Below the pieces are notes generated by a model. It worked only from the letters and a program-made list of their open reading frames with translations, was not told the DNA's origin and did no database searches. Below are positions 32,344-42,617 of a DNA stretch of 64,000 nucleotides, piece after piece (position 1 is the stretch's first letter; each line of letters opens with the position of its first letter). This DNA is from Pollenia angustigena (lineage: Eukaryota > Arthropoda > Insecta > Diptera > Polleniidae). Both the position numbers and the translations under genes were made by a program. Location of the stretch: the NCBI GenBank assembly GCA_930367215.1, contig OV884060.1:179067253-179131252 (forward strand), given 5' to 3'.

Positions 32344-33399
32344 TTTAGTTTTCAAGCAACGTTTCGAGGCCAAACACTTCCTTTTTAAACATTTCAATAC
32401 CTTTTCCATTTTTTTGTACAAACAGTTAAATCATTTGAAATTTTTTCTTTAGCTGCGTGTTTTTATTTTTTGTTACCGTTGTTTTTTTTTTTTGGGTTTT
32501 CCCTAATAGCCTTTTTACACTTCAGCACATCTTAGAGGAATGCGTGAAAGATGTTAAAAAAGAAAAAAACTTGTTTATAGTTATTTGTAACATCTGTCAT
32601 CTGTCATCTTTCATCATAAAAATATTTATTTTCACGTATAAGAGCTAAGAAAAACTAAATAAATGATATTGCTGTCCTGCTCTTTTGTATTTTTTTTCTA
32701 GTGATGGTATATACTTTTTAACAAATTATTTGTTTTTTTTTTTAGTGATGACACTAAAATAATCGAAAGATGTTGAATGAAACAATATAAGATAGGAACA
32801 ACTTTTAAAGATGAAGAAAGATGTTGATTTTAAGCCCTGTACAATTCTTTTGGGAAGATGTTACAGTACTTTTCGCTTATAGTCCTCTACTATAGTTGCA
32901 CAACTTTTGTGGACTACAAGCGAATTTGGACTATAACCGATTTTTTATATAAGCCAGCTTATGGATAATAAGTGAAATCTAGTATAATCCACATTTTGGA
33001 CTATATAGAAATTAATTTCTTCAACAAAAACATATTTTTTAAACAAAAGAAAAGTATATTAAAAACATAACCAAATATTTTTTTAATTGAAATAAATAGT
33101 TTAAAATAATAGTTGTCAGAAAAGTAAATAAAAACATGTTGCCAGTTAATTAAAATATATAAAAACCAGAGTGGACTATAAGCGAACATTTTTGCATAAA
33201 GAATTATAAATGCATGCTAAGAAAATGTGGCTTTTAAACGAAAATGGACTACAAGTAGGGATGAAACGATACCTCTAAGGTATCGATACTTTTACTCGAT
33301 TTGGTATCGCTCTTAAAGTATCGATACGTACTTAGTATCGAAAAAAAGTATCGATACTTACTTGTATCGGTACTTGCATCGGTTTGTGTCACAAAAGAA

Positions 33400-34074
33400 T
33401 AGAAATCAGCATTTAAAAACGTGCTTATTAGTGTTTTAGCACATTAGTACTATACAATACAATAAGAACTACTTTCCATTAGAATTTTTGTGCAAAACAA
33501 AAAGTATAAATATTGAGACACCTTTTAGATACCACCAAGTACCAATTTCCTTTCGAAAAATCTTTTTTATCTTTGGAAAAAAATTTTTATAGAACGTTCA
33601 GGATGTTATGAATTTATTTTAAATGTAATTAAGTATTTCACTCGTAAAACTGCTCTGATTGGAGAAGCAAATCGCTTTTTTTGTTATTATTGCTTAAGGA
33701 CAAACAGGTTGTTCTTGTTAGTCTAGTTTTCGTTCGTTTTGCGTTGTCGCCCCGCATTGGTTTATGATTCGACGTCGTAAAACTAAACCGAGTTACAGTT
33801 TTTGCGGTTTCAACATTAACTATATGCAATCGTTTTTAACCTCAAATTCTTAATGTGACTGGTGGAGAACCATATATAACTCAGACGTTTTACTGGTGGA
33901 GTACCAAGGAGACCAAAATACTCTGGAGCGAATTCTGGAAGCTCTCGCCTTCCTATACGAAGATTTAGGTCGAACGAGGACTGGCATTACAACTTAAATA
34001 GTTGGCCAAACATTTTTAATTTTAAGCAAAATCCAAAAAAAAATATGTATTTTATTTTTTAATTGAGAAACATA
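33400..34074. other. hAT-like element interior, nothing recognised
   Basis: Mixed sequence with a slightly higher GC block at 33840-33985. ORFs are short and opposing. It may be remains of the hAT body but has no identifiable motif. Confidence 0.35.
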
Positions 34075-34329
34075 TGAGTCGTTCAGTGTATAAAGGGAAT
34101 GAGCCCATTTTTGGCGTTTTTGAGATTTAGCGAGGATACACTTCCTTTTATGACTAACAATGTATGGTAACCATTTTGTTGTCAAATTTCAACGTTAACC
34201 CCCTTTTAAAGACAAAACATTTTTTTGTACGAAACACAAAATTTTTATTTTCAGTGGAAAAAGGGAATAAGTCCACGCTTGCATTTATATTGCATTAATC
34301 ACTTGTTAACTTTGCTTTCCATGAGTTTC

Positions 34330-34864
34330 AAAACAATGCTAGAGCCATGTTTGTTTGGCCAGAAACTGAGGGCTCAAGAGGCTCGCAAGATATCGCATCT
34401 TGTTTGGTCAAATATATAAAAATGTTTGCTGATACGCACGACCGGATTGTTTTGTGGTCAACATGCAAAATAAAGGAACAGTTTCGAGTGGTTAAAATTA
34501 CCAGCTTTGATTTTTTCTCTACAAAATCTTTGGAAAATAACGTTTGCAATCGCAAAACCAACACCGCGGTAAACTGGCTCCAAATGAGGTGGATCGAACT
34601 AGATAAATCGAAACCATGGGTAATATAGATAACAATTTTGGATTTGAAAATATAAACATAAGAAAGAAAGGTAAAGTAATGTTATTTAATAGCGTGAGTC
34701 AAGGTCTACTGTATCCTCAAACAAGAGCTATAACAAAAGAAAAGAAAAAGGATATAATTGATTTATTAAAATATATCCCTCCCGTGTACCATACTTTCTA
34801 TAAAAACTTGAAAACAGTATCAAGTCAGGAAGATTATTCTGAAGAAGACATATTATTTTGTTAA
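34330..34864 (+). pseudogene. Remnant of a transposase-like protein (uncharacterised arthropod family, DUF7869-like)
   Basis: Two overlapping frames make one interrupted C-terminal region. The first reads MFVWPETEGSRGSQDIASCL, VKYIKMFADTHDRIVLWS and then jumps to FFSTKSLENNVCNRKTNTAV, NWLQMRWIELDKSKPW. A frameshift near 34616-34628 leads to LLYPQTRAITKEKKKDIIDL, LKYIPPVYHTFYKNLK and a stop at 34864. From memory, E-x-x-SRGS-x-[ED]-I-x-S-C-L followed by R-I-x-x-[WF]-S-[DN], and a KKKDI...L.YIPP.(Y/H)H.FY ending, characterise large arthropod proteins with an RNase H-like transposase-type domain. About 130 residues after LWS are missing, including the probable catalytic centre. AATAAA-like words follow near 34970. 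Family name and function are tentative; a fragment of a domesticated gene copy is the alternative. Confidence 0.5.
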
Positions 34865-35088
34865 ATTTGTTATACTTACGATTCATTTAAAAAGAAGAAA
34901 TTTTTTTTAGTCAATTTTTGTTTTAAAAAGAAATGTTTTATATTATTTTTTTAACTTCATTAAAAATAAAACTGAGCGAATGCACTGAACTAAAAAAGTA
35001 GCTGCAGTCTTTTTTGCCAAATTATAATAAATGTACTCTTTCCAAAATATACTAATTCAATTTAAACACTACGCGAGGTAACTTGAAG

Positions 35089-35409
35089 GTTACACGATCA
35101 AGTTTTGCCTATCAAGTTTTAATACACTCACACTTTTTTACCAATACACTCATACTTTTAAAAGTTGATACGAACTTGCCTTTAAAATTCTCTTGTCAGT
35201 GAGTGTTTCAATTTACGTTCAAGAAAACAGCTGATTTCAAGGATAGTGAGCAAATTTTTCGTTTATCTTTATAATTTGTTTTCTTGATGACGTCTTGAAA
35301 GTAAATTGCTCAAAAATTTAATGCAGCCTACGTCACAGCTTTCATTTTATGTAAATTTTGACAAGCAGTATATGTAAAAGACTATCAAGAACAACTTGAC
35401 CGTGTGGCC
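35089..35409. mobile_element. MITE with GGYYACACGRTCAAGTT ends
   Basis: GGTTACACGATCAAGTT at the left is mirrored, with three mismatches, by AACTTGACCGTGTGGCC at the right. The about 320-bp piece lies inside the 3-prime half of the transposon 34075-35787. The target duplication is unclear. Confidence 0.55.
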
Positions 35410-35794
35410 GCAGGGTAAGCCAATATTTAGATGGATATTTTTTCTTTTTATTTCCGAACGAATGCTCAAAGTCAAAACATAATTAATTTGAATTTTTACG
35501 CTATCGATTTTAACCACAAAAAATTTGGTGGACTTATTCCCTTTTTCCACTGAAACTCTTATCAATAAAAATGTATTTGTATCATATTAACAGGTTTTGT
35601 GAACACATACACTAACATACTAACATTATATATTTACAAATTGTAAAAGAAGCCCTAATAATTAATTTTGAAATTTTAGTTTTGAGTTTTATTGTAAAAA
35701 CTAGTTATAAGGTCAACGTCAACTGTTCTGTCGTTTTTCTCCATTTCAAATTTTTGGACTCATTCCCTTTATCCACTGAACGACTCATATAATA

Positions 35795-35924
35795 AAGGGT
35801 GGTCAACGTCAAGTTTTTTGCGCAAATTTAATTTACCTTTCTTAGTTTCAGTATTTAACAATTAAGCAGCGCGTTAAGATTGTTAAAGCCTTTTACGAAA
35901 ATGGGCGTTCAATCAAAACGAACT
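35795..35924 (+). pseudogene. Mariner DD41D-type, N-terminal fragment (first half of a split copy)
   Basis: KQRVKIVKAFYENGRSIKTN is the N-terminal helix-turn-helix start of the rosa-like transposases (compare QRLQIIEFYYENACSVKK at 26130). The upstream GGTGGTCAACGTCAAGTTTT is probably the terminal region. The protein stops being recognisable at 35924 and appears to resume at 42363. Confidence 0.65.
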
Positions 35925-35926
35925 GA

Positions 35927-36226
35927 ATGCTACGAAAAAATTTAATTATGGAACCTTATTATGCTAGTAATGAGTATATAAAGAAAACGTTACAAAATGG
36001 ATTCGTACCCCATGAGGCCTTCCTAAACCTCGATAGTCAAGGGTTTATACAAAACGAAACTGGCACTCCTTTATTTTGCCACATTTATAGAAGAGCCAAC
36101 ATAAAGAATGTATGTAGCAAAGAACTAACAACACAAAAAAGCAGATTTGATACTAGCGTTTACGCAGCGGATGAAAATATAGACAGAAATATAAATATTA
36201 AAAAATATTGGTGGCTCTATAGATAA
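35927..36226 (+). CDS. Unrecognised 99-residue ORF
   Basis: The ORF starts ATG at 35927 and ends in TAG at 36226, ten bases before a mini-me-like repeat. The translation includes MEPYYASNEYIKKTLQNGFV, HEAFLNLDSQGFIQNETGTP and LFCHIYRRANIKNVCSKELT. Composition is balanced (His, Cys, Gly, Asp, Glu, Pro, Trp all used), unlike the low-complexity spurious ORFs elsewhere. It has no signal peptide, membrane segment or motif I can name. It begins exactly where the mariner is interrupted and may be the 5-prime end of an inserted coding sequence, cut off by the following repeat. It could equally be an exon or transposon scrap. The start is the first ATG and not supported by context. Confidence 0.35.
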   Translation: MLRKNLIMEPYYASNEYIKKTLQNGFVPHEAFLNLDSQGFIQNETGTPLFCHIYRRANIKNVCSKELTTQKSRFDTSVYAADENIDRNINIKKYWWLYR

Positions 36227-36235
36227 TTGCCATTT

Positions 36236-37080
36236 TTATACCCTTCACCACAGGTGTAAAAGGGTATATATAAGTTTGTCATAACGTTTGTAATTTCCAC
36301 AATATTGATTTTAGACCCCATAATGTATATATATTCTGGGTCCATATGAGATGTCCGATGTCCGATGTCCGTCTGTCCGTCTGTCCGTCTTACGTTTGAT
36401 ATGTGTTTTCCGGATAATCCAGACATGATAGCGGCTAGGTTGTTTTACATTTATGTCACATATAGTCCACCATTTCTTGCTATTGAAATTCAGCAAGATC
36501 GGTCCACAAATGGCTGAGATATAATCAAAAAACCACGACTGCCTCTAATTTTTTCCAAAAATCCCTTGTTGTTGTTGTATTTTTATTGCTTTTTTCTGTA
36601 TATCTGGAGAACGGCAAGAGCCAAAGTTTCCAAATTAGGTACAAACATTAAGGTTGTCAATACACACCACCCTACAAAATGTGGGCGGGATTGGAGAAGT
36701 GGGCGTGGTACCTCCCGTACAAAAAAAATTAAAAATTGTATAAAAACTAAATTTTAGGGCTGTCATATGTCCTATGGATATGACTTATATACCAAAATAT
36801 CGGAAATTTTTAGTAGAACATATTTTATAAAAAACTCGGGAAAATCGGTTCAGATACGAAAAATTTATGACCAAAATATAAATTTTTTTTTGAAAAATAC
36901 CCATTCTCAGGAACCATAGATCTTCCCGAGTCCAAGTTTTATAGCCAAAATAACTCATATAGTCCACCATTTCTTGCTATTGAATTTCAGCAAGATCGGT
37001 CCACAAATGGCTGAGATATGATCAAAAAACCACGACTGCCTCTAATTTTTCCAAAAAAAACCCTTGTGGTTGTTGTTTTT
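36236..37080 (+). mobile_element. mini-me-like element, 3-prime end missing
   Basis: It begins TATACCCTTCACCACAGGTG and shows GTATATATATTCTGGGTCC, a degenerate GATGTCC run, then GTCCGTCTGTCCGTCT. The body is CCACCATTTCTTGCTATTG, CAAGATCGGTCCACAAATGG, CGGCAAGAGCCAAAG and GTGGGCGGGATTGGAGAAG. The block AGTCCACCATTTCTTGCTAT through CACGACTGCCTCTAATTTTT is repeated at 36472 and 36959. The closest relative is 40515-41566. The hairpin end TTCGGCACAG.CGAA is absent. Confidence 0.7.
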
Positions 37081-37199
37081 TTGTTTTTTTATTTGAAACA
37101 TGTACACATGCTTGTACATGATTGTTCGCTTTAATTGAAAAATACATACCTACAAATTAAACTAATAATATGACGAAGTATATTCTATTATAATGCTTT

Positions 37200-37300
37200 A
37201 TTATTAACAAGGTTAATAGCTCAATGGTCTGGGCGGTTGCCCAAGAAGGTTTGTTTGTTATATTGCCGGGGTTCAAAGCTCGGCATCTCCACCTTTACCT
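37200..37300 (+). repeat. tRNA-like segment (probable SINE or tRNA pseudogene)
   Basis: AATAGCTCAATGGTCTGGGC resembles an A box. CCGGGGTTCAAAGCTCGG folds as a T-arm with a 5-bp stem and 7-base loop. The acceptor stem does not pair, so this is not a functional tRNA. Confidence 0.4.
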
Positions 37301-38181
37301 AACAAAAATTTTTTAACTTTTTCCATAAATATTTCTATAAACGATTTTAAAATTATTCAGCGATTTTTGATTTTTTCATTTTATTGACAATATAAATATG
37401 CATCGTTCGCCTTACATGTGAAACAAAAAACATATTTTACAATTTGTTTTTGGCTTAAATTTAAATACCTAAGTATGTACGAATATGCAAAAGTTATTTA
37501 TGTGTATTGGTAGGCATTGTTTTCATGATTGTTGCTTTTTTTTCAGTTATAGAGACGGATTGTCTCTTCTTACATTTCAATTCAAAAATCTTACACGTGT
37601 TGCCATATTATTTTTAAAAAATATTATTATTTCTAAAAAAAATCCCATTTGTTATTTGAAAACAAAACATTCAACAATAAGTATTTGCGTACGTAAATGT
37701 TTAATTTAATCAAAAAGCTAGAAACATTTAAGTTAGGATAATTTTATTGACGAACCCAATGACATAGAAACAGATCTTAAAATTTGTTCACAGCTTACTC
37801 TGACATTAGGCAAGGCAAAGAAATGCTAAAAATTATTTTGAAAACGCTACAAATAATTCTTAAAGTTGTTCATTATATTGTTTTAAATCCTTATACATTT
37901 AAGTGACTCATTTTAAACAAAATTAAAATAAATGGTAATATTTAAACAAGTATTTAGGTAGATTTGATAAAGCATCAGATATAAATACCACAATTGGTTA
38001 ACTTTGAAATTGGAAGGCCCTCTAATAAAAACAAAATACAAACGGTTTTATAGCTATTTTGATTTAAAAGAATTTACAGACATATTTAGACCAGATTATT
38101 TTTTTTATATTTTAAAAAAACAGTCATCATTAATTGCGTAAAAGTTAGTTTATAACAATTTATTTTAGTTTTAATCGCTAA
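37301..38181. other. No gene seen
   Basis: AT-rich interior of the nest; a 74-codon ORF at 37485-37709 is Phe/Ser/Leu-rich and looks spurious. Confidence 0.4.
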
Positions 38182-38497
38182 AGCGGATCATACACTTGCA
38201 ATAAAATTGTTCAATTTTACGTATTGTACAATTATATCGCCAATGTGTATGCGATATTCGATAGTAGCACAATATATTGGCAACAATCAAAAGACTTTTG
38301 ATTTTTATTGCACAACGAAAAGAAAGTGAAATGTGTTGGCAACATTGTATAATGCTGTTTATGCTATTCCTATAGTTTATGTTCACCTTTTTATTGAATG
38401 AATGAAACCATTGTGCGACTTATTGCATAATATAGGACAAAATTTAAATAATATGGCGAATATCATATACAGTAATATTGCAAGTGTATGGGCCGCT
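38182..38497. mobile_element. PIF/Harbinger-like MITE, TAA duplication (copy 2)
   Basis: AGCGGATCATACACTTGCAA and TTGCAAGTGTATGGGCCGCT are flanked by TAA (38179-38181 and 38498-38500). At 316 bp it is the inverted relative of 14110-14424, with similar interior words. It is inserted inside the hAT-like element. Confidence 0.85.
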
Positions 38498-38500
38498 TAA

Positions 38501-39230
38501 GACTATTTCATCCAACTTTAAAAATTAATCAAAAGAAGCTTAAAACATTTTTCTAAAAAGCTAATAAAATGCCAAATGGAAATTTTACAGCTAAATCTAA
38601 GTTTTTTGTGCTGAATTTACTTTCAAAAATAAAAAATTCCCACACTACTTAAAAGTCTTCATTAAAAATCGCCCAAACATGCAGGCTTATCGTCTTGTAA
38701 AAAAATAAAATGAAAATTTTTTTACAATAAAATAAGAATTATCCATTTCCATACGAAATTTCATTTTGACTACAACTATTTTTTTTAGTCAAAATTTATT
38801 ATAATTTATTATAATACATAAAAAACTTAACTTATATCAATACCTATTCTTCAATTTTTAAAATAATTCTAAAAAAGCTAGAAACATTCAATGCTTAAAA
38901 AAATGCGAAGCGCTTAATGAAAGTATTTTAGCTAAATTAAAATTTTTAATCTAAGTAAAGCTGCAAAATTGCCAAAATGATCACACTGCTTAAAAACCAT
39001 ACAAACAAGCAGGGTTATCCACTCTAAAAAAAATTGTATTTAGGGAATATTAGAAATGCCCTCATCATATAATTTTACGACTACAAAAAACCGCTAACAT
39101 AACGAACAGTCATCTAGTGTCGTCAAAATATTAAAAGCAATCTTTGCCTTTTTATTGCTGACATTGATAACATATTAGTCACTTTTTTAGACAATTTATA
39201 CAAAAATATATTCATATATACCTATATACG
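38501..39230. other. No gene seen
   Basis: AT-rich. TAAAAAGCTA..A..ATT blocks at 38560 and 38870 look like a loose duplication. Nothing coding. Confidence 0.35.
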
Positions 39231-39422
39231 GGCCTGTTCTGAAATCACACCTGTGACTTTGTGGTGTTTTGAAAGTCATACCGTTGTTGTGTTTCTTGGT
39301 GTGCTTTCTGCAATTGAAGATCACACAAAAACGGGACGCTAAAATATCACACGTGTGATTTCAGTAGGCACATGTGATTTCAAATCACGTGATTTGAGTT
39401 AAAGTGATTTTCAGAACAGGCC
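39231..39422. mobile_element. MITE with GGCCTGTTCTGAAA ends
   Basis: GGCCTGTTCTGAAATCAC is mirrored by GTGATTTTCAGAACAGGCC. Internal ATCACACGTGTGATTT and CAAATCACGTGATTTG are short palindromes built from the same GTGATTT word. It is about 190 bp with an unclear target site. Confidence 0.75.
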
Positions 39423-39724
39423 TGATAATATCTTCTGCACAAAAGCGATTTAAAAGCATACACAATTTAAGCAATTTCTTGGTATGTTTATGTTGTATTA
39501 TTGATAAATAAAAAACATTTAAATTGGTTTGCGACTTTTATTAACCAAAACGAAAGTTTACGTTTCAAAACGGTTAATGGTAACCCTGTAAAATAGTTGT
39601 TTTTTTTTGTGGTTTTTTTCATTTAAAATACTTGCGGTAAACTTCTTTTTTTTTTTTATTTAATATTACCTTCTGTATTACACACAAACAACAAACACAT
39701 CCATACTTTAATTTAATATAAATA

Positions 39725-40215
39725 CCCAGTGGTATAAAAAGTAGCAATCACCACCAATGACAGGCGAAATAGTTAGCACTTTCACTCAATTTGTACCAGG
39801 GTGTACTGATGTGGCATTCAGATTATTCCTAAATCTTTCTCTAGACACCAATATCTAGTGTTAACATTTAAAAATAGGTACCCACTTTTCGCTAGCTAAT
39901 TCTATAGCTCCAAGTAATGCAGAAAACAATTTTTTTTCAACGACAACACAAAAAAATGTGTATCCGAAATAGATCCCGTTATTAGAACAACAACACAATC
40001 GCTTGCTTTTTGCTAGCTCGCTTTGAAGATATAAGTAGCTAACCCTTATGGTAGGTAGAGATTATGCAGAGAGGGATCCATCGCCACCTCGTAGGACATC
40101 CCCGTGTTAAATTCGCCACTCAAAAGCATGTGAGGTAGATTGTAGTGGGACTAGCGGTAGTTTTTAATGAGCTAGCGAATATACACGTTCAGAGCTAGTA
40201 CGCCATACCACTGGG
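39725..40215. mobile_element. Inverted-repeat element CCCAGTGGTAT, TA duplication
   Basis: CCCAGTGGTAT at the left and ATACCACTGGG at the right are flanked by TA. Interior GCTAGC/AGCTAG words occur at least five times, several next to the ends. It is 491 bp and non-coding. Its ends resemble those of 18460-18876 and 45375-47218. Confidence 0.75.
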
Positions 40216-40257
40216 TAATTATGGATATCACATACTCAAATCAACAACGACTTCTCA

Positions 40258-40345
40258 TGCGGTTCGATGGTCGAACGGTCTAAACGGTCTGCCTCTTAAC
40301 AATGTCTTATTGGTTTACTGGTTCGAATCCCATTCATTCCATTCC
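40258..40345 (+). repeat. tRNA-like segment
   Basis: GATGGTCGAACGGTCTAAAC resembles a class II tRNA A-box region and CTGGTTCGAATCCC a B box. The spacing of about 50 bp suits a Leu/Ser-like tRNA, but stems are mispaired. It is followed by T-runs. It is a tRNA pseudogene or SINE head. Confidence 0.4.
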
Positions 40346-40514
40346 TTTTTTTGTTTTTTATTTTTTGTTTTTTTATTTTATAAATCTTTTTATCTAAAAA
40401 GAAATTGATCAGTTTTTCACTTTTTATAATTTTTTAAATATATTTATGAACTTCATATACGTATATTTTATACATATTTACGCCTTTTAATTTACCCTTT
40501 TTATACCCTTTTTT

Positions 40515-41566
40515 TATACCCTTCACCACAGGTGGAAAAGGGTATATATAAGTTTGTCATTCCGTTTGTAATTTCTACAATATTGATCTTAGACCCTATA
40601 AAGTATATATATTCTGGGTCCTTATGAGGAGAGAAGTTGATTTAACGATATCCGTCCGTCCGTCCGTCTGTCCGTCTTACGTTTGATATGTGTTTTCCGG
40701 AGACTCCAGACATGATAGCGGCTACGTTGTTCTACATTTATGTCACATATAGTCCACCATTTCTTGCTATTGAAATTCAGCCAGATCGGTCCAACAATGG
40801 CTGAGATATGACCAAAAAAAACACGACTGCCTCTAATTTTTCCAAAAAATCCCTTGTGGTTGTTGTATTTGTATTACTTTTTTCTGTATATCTCGAGAAC
40901 GGCAAGAGCCAAAGCTTTAAAATTAGATACATATATTTAGGTTATAAATATACACCATCCTACAAAATGTGGGCGGGATTGGAGAAGTTGGCGTGGTACC
41001 TCTCATACAAAAAGTATTACAAATTGTATAAAAACCTGAATTTTTTGACTGTAATATGACCTATGGTTACGTCTTATATATCAGAAGATCGGAAATTTTT
41101 AATAGAAAATATTTTCTGGAAAACTCGGGAAAATCGGTGCAGGTACGAAAAAGTTATGACCAAAATATTAATTTTTCTTTGAAAAACACCCATTTTCAGG
41201 AACCATAGATCTTCCCGAGTCCACGTTTTACAGCCAAAATAACTGGCAAATTTTTTCTTAAACACGTCGGTATATAAATCTGTCAAATCGGTTAAGAAAT
41301 AGCAGAGTTATGACCAAAATACTGAAATCCCAAAAATTACTCTTTTTTTATAATTAAGAGTGTTTTTTATACCCTTCACCGAAGGTCCTACACCCTTTGA
41401 AGTATATATATTCTGGGTCCTTATGCAAAGCGAAGTTCAAATCTGGTTGTCGTCTCTTCTTACTATCCCCTCACCCCCCCTTCGTATTTGTTTACATATA
41501 CTACTCGCACAATGGTGAAGGGTATATAAGATTCGGCACAGCGGAATATAGCACTCTTACTTGTTT
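40515..41566 (+). mobile_element. mini-me-like element, complete with hairpin end
   Basis: It starts TATACCCTTCACCACAGGTG and has AGTATATATATTCTGGGTCC then GTCCGTCCGTCCGTCTGTCC. It ends GGTATATAAGATTCGGCACA, CTCTTACTTG. The stem-loop TTCGGCACAGCGGAA lies just before the end, with one mismatch in this copy. Near 41375-41425 a second TTATACCCTTCACC and TATATATTCTGGGTCC occur, so the 3-prime part may be a second element of the same family inserted or recombined. The ORFs are artefacts. Confidence 0.75.
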
Positions 41567-41603
41567 TTATTTTATTTCTTCACTGTAGTTTTTATTTCAC
41601 TAA

Positions 41604-41729
41604 GGGCCATTATTACAACTTGAAGTTAGCTAAAGTTAAGATTAAATTGACAGATAATAATGTGTTATCTATCAAAAAGCGTCTGTTAACTGTCGGATAA
41701 CAGCTAACGCCAAGTTATAATAATGGCCC
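41604..41729. mobile_element. PIF/Harbinger-like MITE, 126 bp, TAA duplication
   Basis: GGGCCATTATTACAACTTGA and its inverse TATAATAATGGCCC are flanked by TAA. GAAGTTAGCT and AGCTAACGCC extend the inverted repeats. The element is very short and almost entirely hairpin. Confidence 0.8.
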
Positions 41730-42362
41730 TAAAAGATATAAGTAAGGCTTTTTTTTCAAATTTTTTCTTTGCATTTAGTTATATAGAAATACATAAGTCG
41801 TACACTCAAAATATTATGTAGTTAAATTCAAACGAAAATTCATTTTAAACAAATTAAAATTCATTTAAAAAACGGATCATTTACATTTCATTTAAAACAA
41901 ATGATTTTTACAGTCATTTTAAAATTTTTTATTTATTAAACAGCATATTCATTAAAATTGAATAGTTTTTACTTTAAAAAAATACATTTCAACCGACAAA
42001 AATCAAACTACATAAAAAAATAAAAACGAAAAAACATTATTTTTTGGTAGTTTGTTTTTTGAATAACAAACAAAAATGTTAAAAAATAAAATTATTCGTA
42101 AAATAACTATATTTTTATTCAAATTTAACAGTACGGAAAACGAATTTAATAACTAACAAACAGTTACTGTAATAATTTTATAAGTGTATTATTAAGAATT
42201 AATATATATTATCCAAAAAATTATAATAACATATAGAAAATACTTGAGAGCCCGTTTGTGGGACTGTGTATAATAACTAAGTTTTATTTTCCTACTATTT
42301 GATTATTTATAATTAGTTATATGTATTTTGTTTAAATAAACGTTAATAAAAAAAAATTCATA
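41730..42362. other. AT-rich stretch ending in a possible poly(A) tail
   Basis: No ORF is recognised. The end reads AAATAAACG, TTAATAAAAAAAAATTCAT, directly before the resumption of mariner coding sequence at 42363. This would fit the 3-prime end of a retroposed insertion that split the mariner. Confidence 0.35.
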
Positions 42363-42617
42363 TCGTGCACATCGTGATTTTTTTTGGTCAGCATAATCGA
42401 CCAAATGTTTCCGCAACCGGGAGAATTGTGCGGAAATTTCAGCAAAGCGATCTGTAGGAAATGGGAAAACAACGGCTGGCGGCGTTATCGTGCCGTAATT
42501 CTTCGAAAATGTGGTCGGCCAGGCAATTACCGTGAATAATGTTCGCTATCGCGAGATGATAACGGACTTCCTACAGCCAGAAATTGAGGAAATGGACCTT
42601 GACGATATGTGGTTTCT
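42363..42617 (+). pseudogene. Mariner DD41D-type, second half of a split copy
   Basis: RAHRDFF and, after one extra T, GQHNRPNVSATGRIVRKFQQ continue the helix-turn-helix from the point lost at 35924. The sequence then jumps to VPYFFENVVGQAITVNNVRY and REMITDFLQPEIEEMDLDDM, the region before catalytic Asp 2, and stops at MWF. The first catalytic Asp region is deleted here as in the other copies. With 35795-35924 it reconstitutes one order-preserving element. Confidence 0.65.

Larger units (their letters stand above)
34075..35787. mobile_element. Inverted-repeat DNA transposon of unclear superfamily, deleted
   Basis: TGAGTCGTTCAGTG at 34075 is mirrored by CACTGAACGACTCA ending at 35787, with TA on both outer sides. 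The inverted repeat continues with ATAAAGGGAATGAG. A second, inner pair of the same motif, CAGTGGAAAAAGGGAATAAG at 34254 and its inverse at 35535-35554, lies symmetrically inside. This gives four copies in mirror order. Between the inner pair lies coding sequence ending at 34864. The 35089-35409 segment is another insertion. The transposon call rests on structure; the superfamily is not established. Confidence 0.65.

Noticed and set aside
32183..32452. 89-codon ORF spanning the T32 run
   Set aside because: The poly-Phe stretch is the homopolymer; no protein-like remainder.
34225..34419. 64-codon ORF overlapping the transposase-like remnant
   Set aside because: It is in a different frame from the recognisable SRGSQDIASCL sequence and has no motif of its own.
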